From: Variovorax jilinensis
Lineage (GTDB): Bacteria; Pseudomonadota; Gammaproteobacteria; Burkholderiales; Burkholderiaceae_C
Direction: 5' to 3'
Length of the DNA stretch: 64,000 bases
Assembly (NCBI RefSeq): GCF_030316885.1
Contig: NZ_JASZYQ010000004.1
Span: 248,001 to 312,000, forward strand
The position numbers and the translations under genes were made by a program. This document shows, in pieces, positions 45,976 to 54,918 of this stretch. The notes below the pieces were generated by a model that was not told the DNA's origin, did no database searches, and was given only the letters and a program-made list of their open reading frames with translations. Positions within the stretch are counted from its first letter, which is position 1; every line of letters starts with the position of its first letter.

Positions 45976-47373
45976 GTGACCGGTTCCGCCACCGACTTCG
46001 CCACGCTTGCGCTTTCGCCGCAGGCGCTCGCGAACCTGAAGCAGCTGGGCTACCTGCAGATGACGCCGATCCAGGCGGCCAGTCTGCCGGTGGCGCTGCT
46101 CGGGCGGGACCTGATCGCCCAGGCCAAGACCGGCAGCGGCAAGACCGCCGCCTTCGCGCTGGCGCTGCTGGCCAACCTCAATGCCCGTCGATTCGCGGTG
46201 CAGGCGATGGTTCTGTGCCCCACGCGCGAGCTGGCCGACCAGGTCACGACCGAGATCCGCCGCCTGGCGCGGGCCGAAGAGAACATCAAGGTGGTCACGC
46301 TCTGCGGCGGCGTCGCGTTGCGCGGCCAGCTGGCCAGCCTCGAGCACGGCGCGCACATCGTGGTCGGCACGCCGGGCCGCATCATGGACCACCTCGATCG
46401 CGGCAGCCTCGACCTGTCGGCGCTCAACACGCTGGTGCTCGACGAGGCCGACCGGATGCTCGACATGGGGTTCTTCGACGACATCGCCAAGGTCGCGCGG
46501 CTGTGCCCGAAGGAGCGCCAGACGCTGCTGTTCTCGGCCACGTACCCCGAAGGCATCGCCAGGCTGAGCGCGCAGTTCATGAAGGACCCGCAGCAGATCA
46601 CGGTGCAATCCCAGCACGATCACGGCAAGATCCGCCAGCGCTGGTACCAGGTGACGAACACCGAGCGCCTGCATGCGGTGAGCCTGCTGCTGAACCACTT
46701 CCGCCCGCAGAGCACGCTGGCGTTCTGCAACACCAAGCAGCAGTGCCGCGACCTGGTTCAGGTGCTGCAGGCCCAGGGCTTCAGCGCGCTGGCCCTGTTC
46801 GGCGAGCTCGAGCAGCGCGAGCGCGACCAGGTGCTGGTGCAGTTCGCGAACCGCAGCTGCTCGGTGCTGGTGGCGACCGACGTCGCGGCGCGCGGCCTCG
46901 ACATCGCCGACCTGGAGGCGGTGATCAACGTCGACGTGACGCCCGACTCCGAGGTCCACATCCACCGCATCGGCCGCACCGGCCGCGGCGACGCGGAAGG
47001 CCTGGCGCTCAATCTCGCGTCGATGGACGAGATGGGCAGCGTCGGCAAGATCGAGCAGCTGCAGGGCCGCGAATCCGAATGGCATCCGCTGGCCGAACTC
47101 ACGCCCGACGCCGCCGGCCCGCTGCAGCCGCCGATGGCGACGCTGCAGATCGTCGGCGGGCGCAAGGAGAAGATCCGCGCCGGCGACGTGCTGGGCGCGC
47201 TGACCGGCGAAGCCGGCTTCTCCAAGGAGCAGGTCGGCAAGATCAACGTCAACGAATTCTCCACCTACGTGGCGGTCGAGCGGCGCATTGCGCGCGAAGC
47301 CGCCCACCGGCTTTCCACCGGCCGCGTCAAGGGCAAGACCGTCAAGGTACGGCTGCTCGACGATGTGGCCTAA
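45976..47373 (+). CDS. dbpA: DEAD-box ATP-dependent RNA helicase DbpA
   Basis: DbpA unwinds RNA and helps 50S ribosome assembly around helix 92 of 23S rRNA. The 465-residue protein has the Q-motif (GYLQMTPIQAASLP), AKTGSGKT, PTRELADQV, LDEADRM, FSATYP, ATDVAARGLD and HRIGRTGR. A C-terminal DbpA-type RNA-binding domain follows from about residue 390 (TLQIVGGRKEKIRAGDVLGAL). The start is GTG at 45976, eight bases after the infA stop. Its pairing with infA suggests joint control when translation capacity must be restored. Confidence 0.93.
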   Translation: MTGSATDFATLALSPQALANLKQLGYLQMTPIQAASLPVALLGRDLIAQAKTGSGKTAAFALALLANLNARRFAVQAMVLCPTRELADQVTTEIRRLARAEENIKVVTLCGGVALRGQLASLEHGAHIVVGTPGRIMDHLDRGSLDLSALNTLVLDEADRMLDMGFFDDIAKVARLCPKERQTLLFSATYPEGIARLSAQFMKDPQQITVQSQHDHGKIRQRWYQVTNTERLHAVSLLLNHFRPQSTLAFCNTKQQCRDLVQVLQAQGFSALALFGELEQRERDQVLVQFANRSCSVLVATDVAARGLDIADLEAVINVDVTPDSEVHIHRIGRTGRGDAEGLALNLASMDEMGSVGKIEQLQGRESEWHPLAELTPDAAGPLQPPMATLQIVGGRKEKIRAGDVLGALTGEAGFSKEQVGKINVNEFSTYVAVERRIAREAAHRLSTGRVKGKTVKVRLLDDVA

Positions 47374-47408
47374 TCACGTCCTTCGTTTTTTTATCCACTG
47401 AGCTTTCC

Positions 47409-47579
47409 ATGCCCAAGAAAATCCGCACCGAGGCAGACCGCATTGCCACCCCCAAGCCCGTTCCGATGGCCGGCTACAACGTCCCCAAGTCGGGTGGCGG
47501 CCAGAAGGTCAGCCTGGAGCGCGGCACCGCGACGCGCAGCAAGAAGAACCCCGGCAAGCGCGCCAAGAAGGGCGGCTGA
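47409..47579 (+). CDS. Small basic protein downstream of dbpA
   Basis: This 56-residue, strongly basic protein (MPKKIRTEADRIATPKPVPM, ending KKNPGKRAKKGG) probably binds nucleic acid or the ribosome. I know no named family for it. It follows dbpA by 35 bp, including a short T-run, and could be on the same transcript. It is followed by a clear terminator at 47631. The start codon is chosen as the only ATG that gives a sensible frame. Confidence 0.65.
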   Translation: MPKKIRTEADRIATPKPVPMAGYNVPKSGGGQKVSLERGTATRSKKNPGKRAKKGG

Positions 47580-47630
47580 CCGGCTCTCCCCGCATCGAGG
47601 GCGCGCTGTCGTGCGTCCCTCTTGCCGAAG

Positions 47631-47652
47631 ACGCGCCTGCGGGCGCGTTTTT
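47631..47652 (+). terminator. Rho-independent terminator
   Basis: The stem ACGCGCC / GGCGCGT with a 4-base loop is followed by a run of five T. It ends the infA-dbpA unit. Confidence 0.8.
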
Positions 47653-47676
47653 CATGGGCGCCTCGATTCCGACACC

Positions 47677-48000
47677 ATGTCCGACGACTACCAGATCGAC
47701 ATCCCGCCCTCGTTCTTCGCGGTCTACACCGATGCCCGCGGCCGGCTGTCCGAGCCGCTGGCGACGGTGCGCACGCGCTACGAGGTCTGCGAGGACCTCG
47801 CGAACCACCTGGTGCAGCATGCCCAGCTGCTGCACCACGTCGAGGTGCCGTCCGAGGACGAGATCCTGCGGCGCATCCAGGCCGGGCTGTGCAGCGCCGA
47901 ATCCGGCGTGTCCGCGCCCGAGGCGCGCTGGATCGTGCGGCGGCTGGCCGAGCTGCTGAACTGGCCCGCGCCGGCGGGCGAGGAACCGGCGGCGGACTGA
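47677..48000 (+). CDS. Conserved small hypothetical protein
   Basis: This 107-residue acidic protein begins MSDDYQIDIPPSFFAVYTD and is mainly helical (YEVCEDLANHLVQHAQLLHHVEV, EILRRIQAGLC, PEARWIVRRLAELLNW). I recall similar short proteins in Comamonadaceae with no established function, so no role is proposed. It lies between the infA-dbpA terminator and the cytochrome gene, 68 bp upstream of the latter. Confidence 0.65.
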   Translation: MSDDYQIDIPPSFFAVYTDARGRLSEPLATVRTRYEVCEDLANHLVQHAQLLHHVEVPSEDEILRRIQAGLCSAESGVSAPEARWIVRRLAELLNWPAPAGEEPAAD

Positions 48001-48068
48001 CGGGCCTTCCGGCGGGCGCCCGGCGCGGTCACAATCCGCGTCGCCCCGCGTTCCGAGAAGGAGTCCGC

Positions 48069-48986
48069 ATGCCCGCCACACCATCCCCCGCCCGCCGCTG
48101 GCTGGTTCGCATCGCCGTGCTGCTGGTGGCCGGGGTCGCGCTGGTCGCGGCTGCGCTGCTCGCGGGTGACCAACTGGCGCGCCAGAAGATGCGGCGCACG
48201 GTCGATGTCGCGGTCCAGGGCGTCGGCTTTCGCGACGACCCGGCCGCGATCGAACGCGGCCGCTACCTGTTCGCCTCGCGCGGCTGTGCCGACTGCCATG
48301 GCGCGGGCGGCGGCGGCCGGGTCTTCGTCGCCGAAGGCAACGGCATGCGGCTGGCCGGCCCCAACATCAGCCCGGGGCCCGGCAACGTGGTCGCGGGCTA
48401 CACGGCGGCCGACTGGGAACGCGCGATCCGCCACGGCGTCGATCGCGGCGGCCGGGCGCTCATGGTGATGCCGAGCGAGGACTACAACCGATTCACCGAC
48501 GACGATCTCGCGGCCCTGGTCGCCTGGCTGCGGCACATGCCGCCGGCGCCGGGCGGCGGTCCGGTGATCGAGCTGCCGCTGCCGGTGCGCGCGCTCTACG
48601 GCTTCGGCCTCATCAAGGACGCGGCCGCGAAGATCGACCACACGCGGCCGCCCGAGAAGGGGGTGCCCGAAGGCGTGACGCTGGCGCACGGCGCCTATGT
48701 CGCGAACATGTGCCTGGGCTGCCACGGCCCGAGGCTCGCGGGCGGCAAGATCCCGGGCGGCCCGCCCGACTGGCCGGCTGCGGCCAACCTCACGCCCGGC
48801 GAGCGCTCGGGGATGGCGCCCTATGCCGACCCCGAGGCCTTTGCGGCGATGTTCAGGAGTGGCAGGCGGCCCGACGGGACGCCGTTGCGCGTGATGCCGT
48901 TCGGCTCGCTGGGCCAGCTGAGCGACACCGACATGAAGGCGCTCCACCTGTACCTGCGCAGCCTCGCGCCGCTCCCGCCCGGATAG
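48069..48986 (+). CDS. Membrane-anchored dihaem cytochrome c
   Basis: The 305-residue protein has an N-terminal membrane helix (WLVRIAVLLVAGVALVAAALLAG) and two class I cytochrome c domains. Each has one CxxCH haem site: CADCH (Cys73, Cys76, His77) and CLGCH (Cys215, Cys218, His219). Likely axial methionines lie in MVMPSEDY and VMPFGSL. Such proteins carry electrons in the periplasm, often for dehydrogenases, but no dehydrogenase gene is adjacent. The ATG at 48069 follows GAAGGAG. Convergent with the Bug gene. Confidence 0.87.
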   Translation: MPATPSPARRWLVRIAVLLVAGVALVAAALLAGDQLARQKMRRTVDVAVQGVGFRDDPAAIERGRYLFASRGCADCHGAGGGGRVFVAEGNGMRLAGPNISPGPGNVVAGYTAADWERAIRHGVDRGGRALMVMPSEDYNRFTDDDLAALVAWLRHMPPAPGGGPVIELPLPVRALYGFGLIKDAAAKIDHTRPPEKGVPEGVTLAHGAYVANMCLGCHGPRLAGGKIPGGPPDWPAAANLTPGERSGMAPYADPEAFAAMFRSGRRPDGTPLRVMPFGSLGQLSDTDMKALHLYLRSLAPLPPG

Positions 48987-49016
48987 GCAGGTGCGGCCGT
49001 GCCGCGGCCCGACGCC

Positions 49017-49988
49017 TCAATCGACCTTCGCGCCCGACGCCTTCACCACCACGCCCATCGCGTCCCAGTCAGCCCGCAGCAGCTTCTGGAAGGCCTCGGG
49101 ACTCTGGCTGCGCGGCTCGACCCCCAGGCGCTTGAAACGCTCCTGGATCGCCGGGTCGGCCATGACCTTGTGGGTCGCGGCGTTGAGGCGCTCGACCTCC
49201 GCCTTCGGCGTGCCCGCCGGCGCCAGCAGGCCGATCCAGGAATCGAAGGCGTAGCCCGGCAGGCCGCTCTCCGCCACGGTGGGCAGCGCCGGCAAAAAGG
49301 GGCTGCGCGCTTCGCCGGTGGAGGCCAGCAGCTTCATGCGCGGGTCGTTCTGGAAGCCCATCACGCCGATGCTCGACGAGATCACCGCCTGCACCCGGCC
49401 CGCGAGCACCTCGTTGACCGCCTCGCCGGTCGACTTGGTCGGGATGTGCGTCATCTCGAGGCCGGCCTTGGCGAGAAAGGAGGCCATCGCGAGGTGGGTG
49501 GCGCTGCCGTTGCCGGCCGAGGCGTAGTTGTACTTGCCCGGGTTGGCCTTCACCAGCTTGATGAAGTCGGCCGCGCTCGCGACGTTCAGGTCGCTGGCCA
49601 CCGCCAGCACGTAGCCGGCGTTGCCGATGTTGGCCACGCCGACGAAATCCTTCAGCGGGTCGTAGGGCAGCTTGCCGTAGAGGAAGCCCGCGATGTGGTG
49701 GCTGGCGGCCGCGAGCACCAGCGTGTTGCCATCGGGCGGCGCCTTGGCGACGATGGCCGCCCCGACGGTGCCGCCGGCGCCGGCCCGGTTCTCGACGATC
49801 ACCGACGCGTCGAGCGCCGCACCGAGCTCGTTGTTGAACGCGCGCGCCACCGTGTCCTGCACGGCGCCGGTGCCGAAGGGCACGACGATGCGGATCACGC
49901 GCTGCTGCGCCCGCGCCGGCAGCGCGGCGCCGAGCGCCAGCAGGCCGGCCGCGGCGGCCATGGAACGTCGGGTGAACGAGGGCTTCAT
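49017..49988 (-). CDS. TctC/Bug family periplasmic substrate-binding protein
   Basis: The 323-residue exported protein has a signal peptide with an arginine pair (TRRSMAAAAGLLALGAALPARA). Bug-family motifs follow: IRIVVPFGTGAVQDTVAR, VIVENRAGAGGTVGA, YGKLPYDPLKDF and GYAFDSWIGLLAPAGTP. These proteins bind small carboxylates or related solutes for tripartite (TctABC) uptake. No tctA or tctB gene is in the window, as for most Bug proteins in this group. It follows the M20 hydrolase gene by 51 bp on the same strand, suggesting linked substrates. Confidence 0.92.
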   Translation of the reverse strand: MKPSFTRRSMAAAAGLLALGAALPARAQQRVIRIVVPFGTGAVQDTVARAFNNELGAALDASVIVENRAGAGGTVGAAIVAKAPPDGNTLVLAAASHHIAGFLYGKLPYDPLKDFVGVANIGNAGYVLAVASDLNVASAADFIKLVKANPGKYNYASAGNGSATHLAMASFLAKAGLEMTHIPTKSTGEAVNEVLAGRVQAVISSSIGVMGFQNDPRMKLLASTGEARSPFLPALPTVAESGLPGYAFDSWIGLLAPAGTPKAEVERLNAATHKVMADPAIQERFKRLGVEPRSQSPEAFQKLLRADWDAMGVVVKASGAKVD

Positions 49989-50039
49989 CTGCGGTTTTCC
50001 TGGTTTGGGGAAGAGTCGGGGAGTCGGACGTCGGCGGCT

Positions 50040-51242
50040 TCAGCGACCGCCCACCGGCAGCCAGCGCTCCACGAGCTTCACGAAGTAGCTGGCGCCGATC
50101 GGGATGATCTGGTCGTTGAAGTCGAAGGAGGTGTTGTGGATGATGCACGGCCCCGGGCCGTGGCCGTCGAGCCGATGGTCGCCGTCGCCGTTGCCCAGGA
50201 AGGCATAGCAGCCGGGCCGCGCCAGCAGCATGTGGGCGAAGTCCTCCGCCCCCATCACGGCCGGGAAGTCGTCGGTGACCATGTCGGCACCCACCACCTC
50301 GCGCATCACTTCGGCGGCGAAGCGGGCCTCGGCCTGGTGGTTGACGACCGGTGGCGAGGCGCGCGTGAAGCTCACCTCGGCCGTGCACTCGTGGGCCGCG
50401 GCCACGCCTTCGGCCACGGTGCGCAGCCGGGCCTCGATCTTGTCGAGCGCGTCGATCGAGAAGGTGCGCACCGTGCCACCGACGCTGGCCGCGTCGGGGA
50501 TCACGTTGGGCGCGTCGGAGCCCTGCAGCTGCGTGACCGCGAGCAGCGCGCGCTCCGTGCTGGCGATGGTGCGCGGCACGAGGGTCTGCAGCTGCTGCGC
50601 GAGCGTGACCACCGCAGCAACCGGATCGATGCCGGTGTGCGGCATCGATGCGTGCGTGCCGCGGCCGCGCAGCGTGATCCTGTAGGTGTTGCTCGACGCC
50701 ATGAGCGCGCCTTCGTTGAGCGCGAAGCGGCCGACATCGCCCACCGGGAAGTTGTGCAGGGCGAACACCGCGTCGCACGGGAAGCGCTCGAACAGGCCGT
50801 CCTGGATCATCTTCTTGGCGCCCGCCTTGCCCATCTCCTCGGCCGGCTGGAAGATGAAGTGAACCGTGCCGTCGAAGGCCACGCCGGGCTGAGACAGGTG
50901 CCAGGCCGCGGCCAGCAGCATCGTCGTGTGGCCGTCATGGCCGCAGGCGTGCATGCGGCCCGCGTGGGTGGACTTGTGGGCGAATTCGTTGGCCTCGTGC
51001 AGCGGCAGCGCGTCCATGTCGGCGCGCAGGCCGATGGTGCGCGCGCCGTTGCCGCGGCGCAGTACGCCCACCAGGCCGGTGCCCGCGATGCCGCGGTGCA
51101 CCTCGATGCCCCATTCCTCCAGCAGGGCTGCCACCTTCTGCGAGGTGCGGTGCTCCTCGAAGCCCAGTTCGGGGTGGGCGTGGATGTCGCGGCGGATCGC
51201 GACGAAGCGGGACACGTCCGCAAAGGAGTCGGCCAGATTCAT
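50040..51242 (-). CDS. M20 family amidohydrolase (hippurate/N-acyl-amino acid hydrolase-like)
   Basis: This 400-residue zinc hydrolase has the M20D motifs RRDIHAHPELGFEE, GLRADMDALPL, MHACGHDGHTTMLL, QPAEEMGKAG, and the late GAEDFAHML. It removes acyl groups from amino acids or amino-acid-like compounds (indole-acetyl amino acids, hippurate and others). The exact substrate is not deducible. The ATG at 51242 (MNLADSFADVSRF) is preferred to the GTG or ATG a few codons upstream. It is first in a two-gene run with the Bug protein. Confidence 0.9.
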   Translation of the reverse strand: MNLADSFADVSRFVAIRRDIHAHPELGFEEHRTSQKVAALLEEWGIEVHRGIAGTGLVGVLRRGNGARTIGLRADMDALPLHEANEFAHKSTHAGRMHACGHDGHTTMLLAAAWHLSQPGVAFDGTVHFIFQPAEEMGKAGAKKMIQDGLFERFPCDAVFALHNFPVGDVGRFALNEGALMASSNTYRITLRGRGTHASMPHTGIDPVAAVVTLAQQLQTLVPRTIASTERALLAVTQLQGSDAPNVIPDAASVGGTVRTFSIDALDKIEARLRTVAEGVAAAHECTAEVSFTRASPPVVNHQAEARFAAEVMREVVGADMVTDDFPAVMGAEDFAHMLLARPGCYAFLGNGDGDHRLDGHGPGPCIIHNTSFDFNDQIIPIGASYFVKLVERWLPVGGR

Positions 51243-51296
51243 GGGGCGCTGCAAATGGAGAAGGGCAGCGCATTCTGACGCAAGCCGGGGCCTCTA

Positions 51297-51608
51297 TCAG
51301 CCGCGTCCTTCCGCGTTGCGCTTGCGCGTCGCGGCCGCCTTCTTCGCCGAGGCGGAGCGCTCGGCCGCGGATCGCGACGCCGAAGCCGCACCGCCCTGCG
51401 TGCCACCCTTGTGCGCCGGCGCGTGGCTCTCGGCATTGCCACGGCCCGATCCGCTCTTCTTGCCGCCGCCGGTCTCGGCATTCACGGTCGCCCAGGCGCG
51501 CCGCTCGGCCTCGCCCTTGCCGACGCCGCGCTGCTCGTAGCCCTGCTCGATGTGCCGGGCGGTGCGCTTCTGCTTGTCGGTGTAGGAAGACTTGTCACCT
51601 CTTGGCAT
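51297..51608 (-). CDS. Small basic low-complexity protein, often called 'plasmid stabilization protein'
   Basis: This 103-residue hydrophilic protein starts MPRGDKSSYTDKQKRTARHI, with the conserved block GYEQRGVGKGEAERRAWATVN. It ends in an Ala/Ser/Lys-rich tail (ASAKKAAATRKRNAEG). Homologues are widespread on chromosomes. The plasmid-stabilization label is a legacy annotation and no partner is present. The composition suggests a DNA- or RNA-binding or stress-type disordered protein. It is divergent from the SGNH hydrolase gene. Confidence 0.7.
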   Translation of the reverse strand: MPRGDKSSYTDKQKRTARHIEQGYEQRGVGKGEAERRAWATVNAETGGGKKSGSGRGNAESHAPAHKGGTQGGAASASRSAAERSASAKKAAATRKRNAEGRG

Positions 51609-51788
51609 GGCGGTACTCCTTCTTCAAGATGAATCGCGGTTGTCGAGCCCCCAACCGGCCCCAGCGGTAGGAAGCGGCGGCCGGCGCGCGTCGGCCGTGG
51701 CCTGCGCGCCGCACACTGGCTGTTCGGCCGCTTCCTGCGGCGCGCGCGATCCGGTACCTTCAGACTCGAGACATCTCGAGGAGCGAGC

Positions 51789-52559
51789 GTGAAGCAAAAG
51801 CACATCACGGCCTGTGCAGGCCTGAGCGTCCTGGCCGCCTTCGCGGCCGCCACCGCGGGCTATGCGGCCCTGCGGCTGCGCCATGCGGGCCGCCTGGCGC
51901 ACCGCAGCCATCCCTTCGAGCGCCAGGCCAGCCCGGAGGGCGCACGCCTGCTGGTGGTGGGCGACAGCACCGCGGCCGGCAGTGGCGCCAGCAGCCCCGG
52001 ATGCAGCCTGCCGGGCCTGCTGTCGCGCGCCAATCCCACGCTCACGGTGGTCAACCGCGCCACGCCCGGCGCCCGCTTCGAGGACATGGCGGCACGCTTC
52101 GACGACGACGAGCGCTTCGACGCCGTGCTGGTGCTTGGCGGCGCAGCCGACGCGTTGCGGCCGACCGGCGACGCCCGCCTGCGCGCGGCGCTGCAACGGG
52201 TGGCGCAGCGCGCACGGGTCTGCTCCGACCTGGTGGTGTTCATGCCACCCGGCAACCTCGGCAACCTGCGCTTCCTGCTGCCGCCCTGGAACTGGTGGAT
52301 GAGCTGGCGCGCCCGGCGGCTGCAGGCGCTGGTCGCCGAGGTGGCGCAGGCCAACGGCGCGCGCCATGTGTCGCTGTACCTCGCCCGCGCAGACGATCCC
52401 TTCGCGCGCCATCCCGCGCGGCTCTCGGCGCGCGATCGCCTGCATCCGAGCGACGCCGGCTACGAGCTGTGGCAGCGGGAGCTCGAGACGCAGGTCCAGC
52501 TCTCGGCGCGGCTGCGCAAGATCGGCCGCAGCGCGGCCACGCGCGGGCCCGCCTTCTAG
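51789..52559 (+). CDS. SGNH/GDSL hydrolase, membrane anchored
   Basis: This 256-residue protein has an N-terminal hydrophobic segment (ITACAGLSVLAAFAAATAGYAAL). The SGNH esterase core follows, with Ser60 in LLVVGDSTAAGSG and the catalytic Asp216-x-x-His219 in ARDRLHPSDAGY. Such enzymes hydrolyse ester bonds in lipids, sugars or peptidoglycan modifications. The start is GTG at 51789, preceded by GAGGAGCGAG. Its stop overlaps that of the convergent helicase gene by four bases. Confidence 0.83.
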   Translation: MKQKHITACAGLSVLAAFAAATAGYAALRLRHAGRLAHRSHPFERQASPEGARLLVVGDSTAAGSGASSPGCSLPGLLSRANPTLTVVNRATPGARFEDMAARFDDDERFDAVLVLGGAADALRPTGDARLRAALQRVAQRARVCSDLVVFMPPGNLGNLRFLLPPWNWWMSWRARRLQALVAEVAQANGARHVSLYLARADDPFARHPARLSARDRLHPSDAGYELWQRELETQVQLSARLRKIGRSAATRGPAF

Positions 52560-54865
52560 GCGGCGGCAAGGTTCGAGGGCGCGAGCGCGAACACCGGCTC
52601 GACCCGCCACCACGCAGGCAGCAGCGCCCGGATTTCCCGGCGCGCGAAGCGGTCGTCGAGCAGATAGAGCACGCCTGCATCGGTTTCGCTCCGGATCACG
52701 CGACCGGCCGCCTGCACCACCTTCTGCAGCCCGGGATAGACGTAGGTGTACGCATAGCCGTCGCCGAACAGCGCCTCCATGCGTTCGCGCATCACCTCGT
52801 TGGGCTCGTTGTGCTGCGGCAGTCCGAGGCTGGCAACGAAGGCACCCACGAGCCGGTCGCCGGGCAGGTCGATGCCCTCGCCGAAGGCACCGCCGAGCAC
52901 CGCGAAGCCCACGCCCCGGCCGCCCGCCACGAAGCGCGCGAGGAAGGCCTCGCGCTCGGGCTCGCGCATGCCGCGCGATTGCGACCACGCCGGCACGCCG
53001 GGGTGCCGCGCCGCAAACGCGGCCGCGGCGCTGGCCAGGTAGTCGAAGCTGCCGAAGAACGCCAGGTAGTTGCCGGGCCGCTCCGCGTACCGGGCCCCGA
53101 CGATGTCGACCAATGCGGCGAGCGAGCGGTCGCGATCGCGAAAGCGCGTCGACAGGTCCATCGCCACACGCACCGCGAGTTGGTCGCTGTGGAACGGCGA
53201 GCCGACGTCGAGCGTGGCCGTGTCGTCAGGCAGGCCCAGCGTGTCGCGGTAGAAGTCGAACGGCGCGAGCGTGCCCGAGAAGCAGGCCGCCGAGGCCGCG
53301 TCGGCGAAGCGCGACTGCAGGAACGGCGCCGGCACCAGGTTGCGGATCGCGAGCGCGCGCGCACCGTCGGCGCCGAGCGTGGCCTCGAACACCGAATGCT
53401 GGCCGAAGCTGTCGGCCAGCCGGGCGAACTGCAGCAGATCGAAGAAGCACTGCTGCAGCGCGCCCGGCGGCTCGTCCGGCCGGGCCGCGAAATGCTCGGC
53501 CAGGACCGCGACCGCATCCTGCAGCGCGCGCGCGAAGCGCTCCGGAATCTGCGTGAGCGGCAGATAGGCCGCGACCTGGTCGCGCTGCAGCGTGCGCCAT
53601 TCGCGATCGAGCACGGCCAGCGCCTTGCGGATGGCGGCCGGCGCCTTCGCGCGCACGGCGTCGAGAGCGCCCGCATCGAGCCCGGCCGAGTACATGCCGC
53701 GCGCGCGCTCGAGCAGGTTGTGGGCCTCGTCGACCAGCAGCGCGACGCGCCATTCCTCGTCCTTCGCGAGGGCCCAGAGGAAGGCGCTGCCGTCGAAGTA
53801 GTAGTTGTAGTCGGCCACCACGACATCGCTCCAGCGCACCAGCTCCTGCGACAGGAAGTAGGGGCAGACGCCGTGCGCGAGCGCGATGCCGCGCACCGCC
53901 TCGCGGTCGAGCCAGGCCGCGGCTACCGCCTCGCTGCGGGCGGCCGGCAACCGGTCGTAGAAGCCTCGGGCTAGCGGGCAGTCGTCGCCGTTGCAGGCCC
54001 GGCCCGGGTTCTCGCAGACCTTCTCGCGCGCGGCCAGCTCGAGCACGCGCAGCGGCGCCTGCGCGCGCCCCAGGCCGCGCAGCGCGCCGAGCGCGACCGC
54101 CCGGCCCGAGGTCTTGGCGGTGAGAAAGAAGATCTTGTCCAGCGGCCGCGCGGGCCGCGCCTTGAGCAGGGGGAACAGGGTCGCCACCGTCTTGCCGATG
54201 CCCGTGGGCGCCTGCGCGAGCAGCGGGCGGCCCGACATCGCCGAACGGTAGACCGCCTGCGCGAGCGCCCGCTGGCCGGGCCGGAACTCGCCGTGCGGGA
54301 ACGACAGCAGCGCCAGCGCGGCGTCGACCGCACTGCGATGGCGTGCCTCCTGCTCGGCCCAGGCCAGGTAGCCGTTGCAGAGGGTGTCGAAATGCTGCTT
54401 CAGTTCGTCCGACGTCCAGCTCTGCGCGAGCACCGTTTCCTTTTCCTCGTCGAGGTCGTAGTAGACCAGCGCGACCTCGACGCTCTCGAGCCCGTCGCGC
54501 TCGCACAGCATCCAGGCATAGCTGCGCGCCTGCGCCCAGTGCAGCGCGCGATGGTTGGCCTTGATGCGCGCGAAGTCGCCGCGGAAGGTCTTGATCTCCT
54601 CGACGCGGCGTCGACGCGGGTCCCAGCCGTCGACGCGGCCGCGCACCGTCAGGCGGCCGAAGCGCGTGGAGAGCGACACCTCGCTCTCGTAGTCGAGGTT
54701 GCGGCGGGCCTGTACGGCGCGGTGGCCGGCCTGGCCTTCCTGCGCGCTCGGCACCGGCACGAAGCGCAGGTCCAGGTCACCGGCCTTGGCCGCGAAGGCG
54801 CACAGCGAGCGCACAGAGACCGCGAGCGGATCGCTGCCGTGGGTGGGCGAGGGAAGGGCGGACAT
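52556..54865 (-). CDS. RecB-like nuclease fused to XPD/DinG-type Fe-S helicase
   Basis: This is a 769-residue two-part enzyme. Residues 1-170 hold a PD-(D/E)XK nuclease of the RecB/Cas4 type: Asp79 in RGRVDGWD, Glu90-Ile-Lys92, and the QxxxY motif Gln112-Tyr116. Residues 190-769 hold a superfamily 2 helicase with Walker A QAPTGIGKT (218-226) and DEAH box LLVDEAHNL (379-382). Four cysteines (284, 291, 296, 334) match the Fe-S cluster of XPD/DinG, and the final QAAGRVIRS motif is present. It likely processes DNA ends or branched/repair intermediates. The ATG at 54865 gives a complete nuclease. Divergent from the SlyD gene. Confidence 0.88.
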   Translation of the reverse strand: MSALPSPTHGSDPLAVSVRSLCAFAAKAGDLDLRFVPVPSAQEGQAGHRAVQARRNLDYESEVSLSTRFGRLTVRGRVDGWDPRRRRVEEIKTFRGDFARIKANHRALHWAQARSYAWMLCERDGLESVEVALVYYDLDEEKETVLAQSWTSDELKQHFDTLCNGYLAWAEQEARHRSAVDAALALLSFPHGEFRPGQRALAQAVYRSAMSGRPLLAQAPTGIGKTVATLFPLLKARPARPLDKIFFLTAKTSGRAVALGALRGLGRAQAPLRVLELAAREKVCENPGRACNGDDCPLARGFYDRLPAARSEAVAAAWLDREAVRGIALAHGVCPYFLSQELVRWSDVVVADYNYYFDGSAFLWALAKDEEWRVALLVDEAHNLLERARGMYSAGLDAGALDAVRAKAPAAIRKALAVLDREWRTLQRDQVAAYLPLTQIPERFARALQDAVAVLAEHFAARPDEPPGALQQCFFDLLQFARLADSFGQHSVFEATLGADGARALAIRNLVPAPFLQSRFADAASAACFSGTLAPFDFYRDTLGLPDDTATLDVGSPFHSDQLAVRVAMDLSTRFRDRDRSLAALVDIVGARYAERPGNYLAFFGSFDYLASAAAAFAARHPGVPAWSQSRGMREPEREAFLARFVAGGRGVGFAVLGGAFGEGIDLPGDRLVGAFVASLGLPQHNEPNEVMRERMEALFGDGYAYTYVYPGLQKVVQAAGRVIRSETDAGVLYLLDDRFARREIRALLPAWWRVEPVFALAPSNLAAA

Positions 54866-54918
54866 GGGGCTGGATGAATATACAGGCCCGGGCGACGCGG
54901 TGTAGGATCGTCGTCGCC

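Noticed and set aside
51297..51608. Plasmid origin suggested by a 'plasmid stabilization' protein
   Set aside because: The label is a legacy name. The window is otherwise typical core chromosome and has no partner or replication gene.
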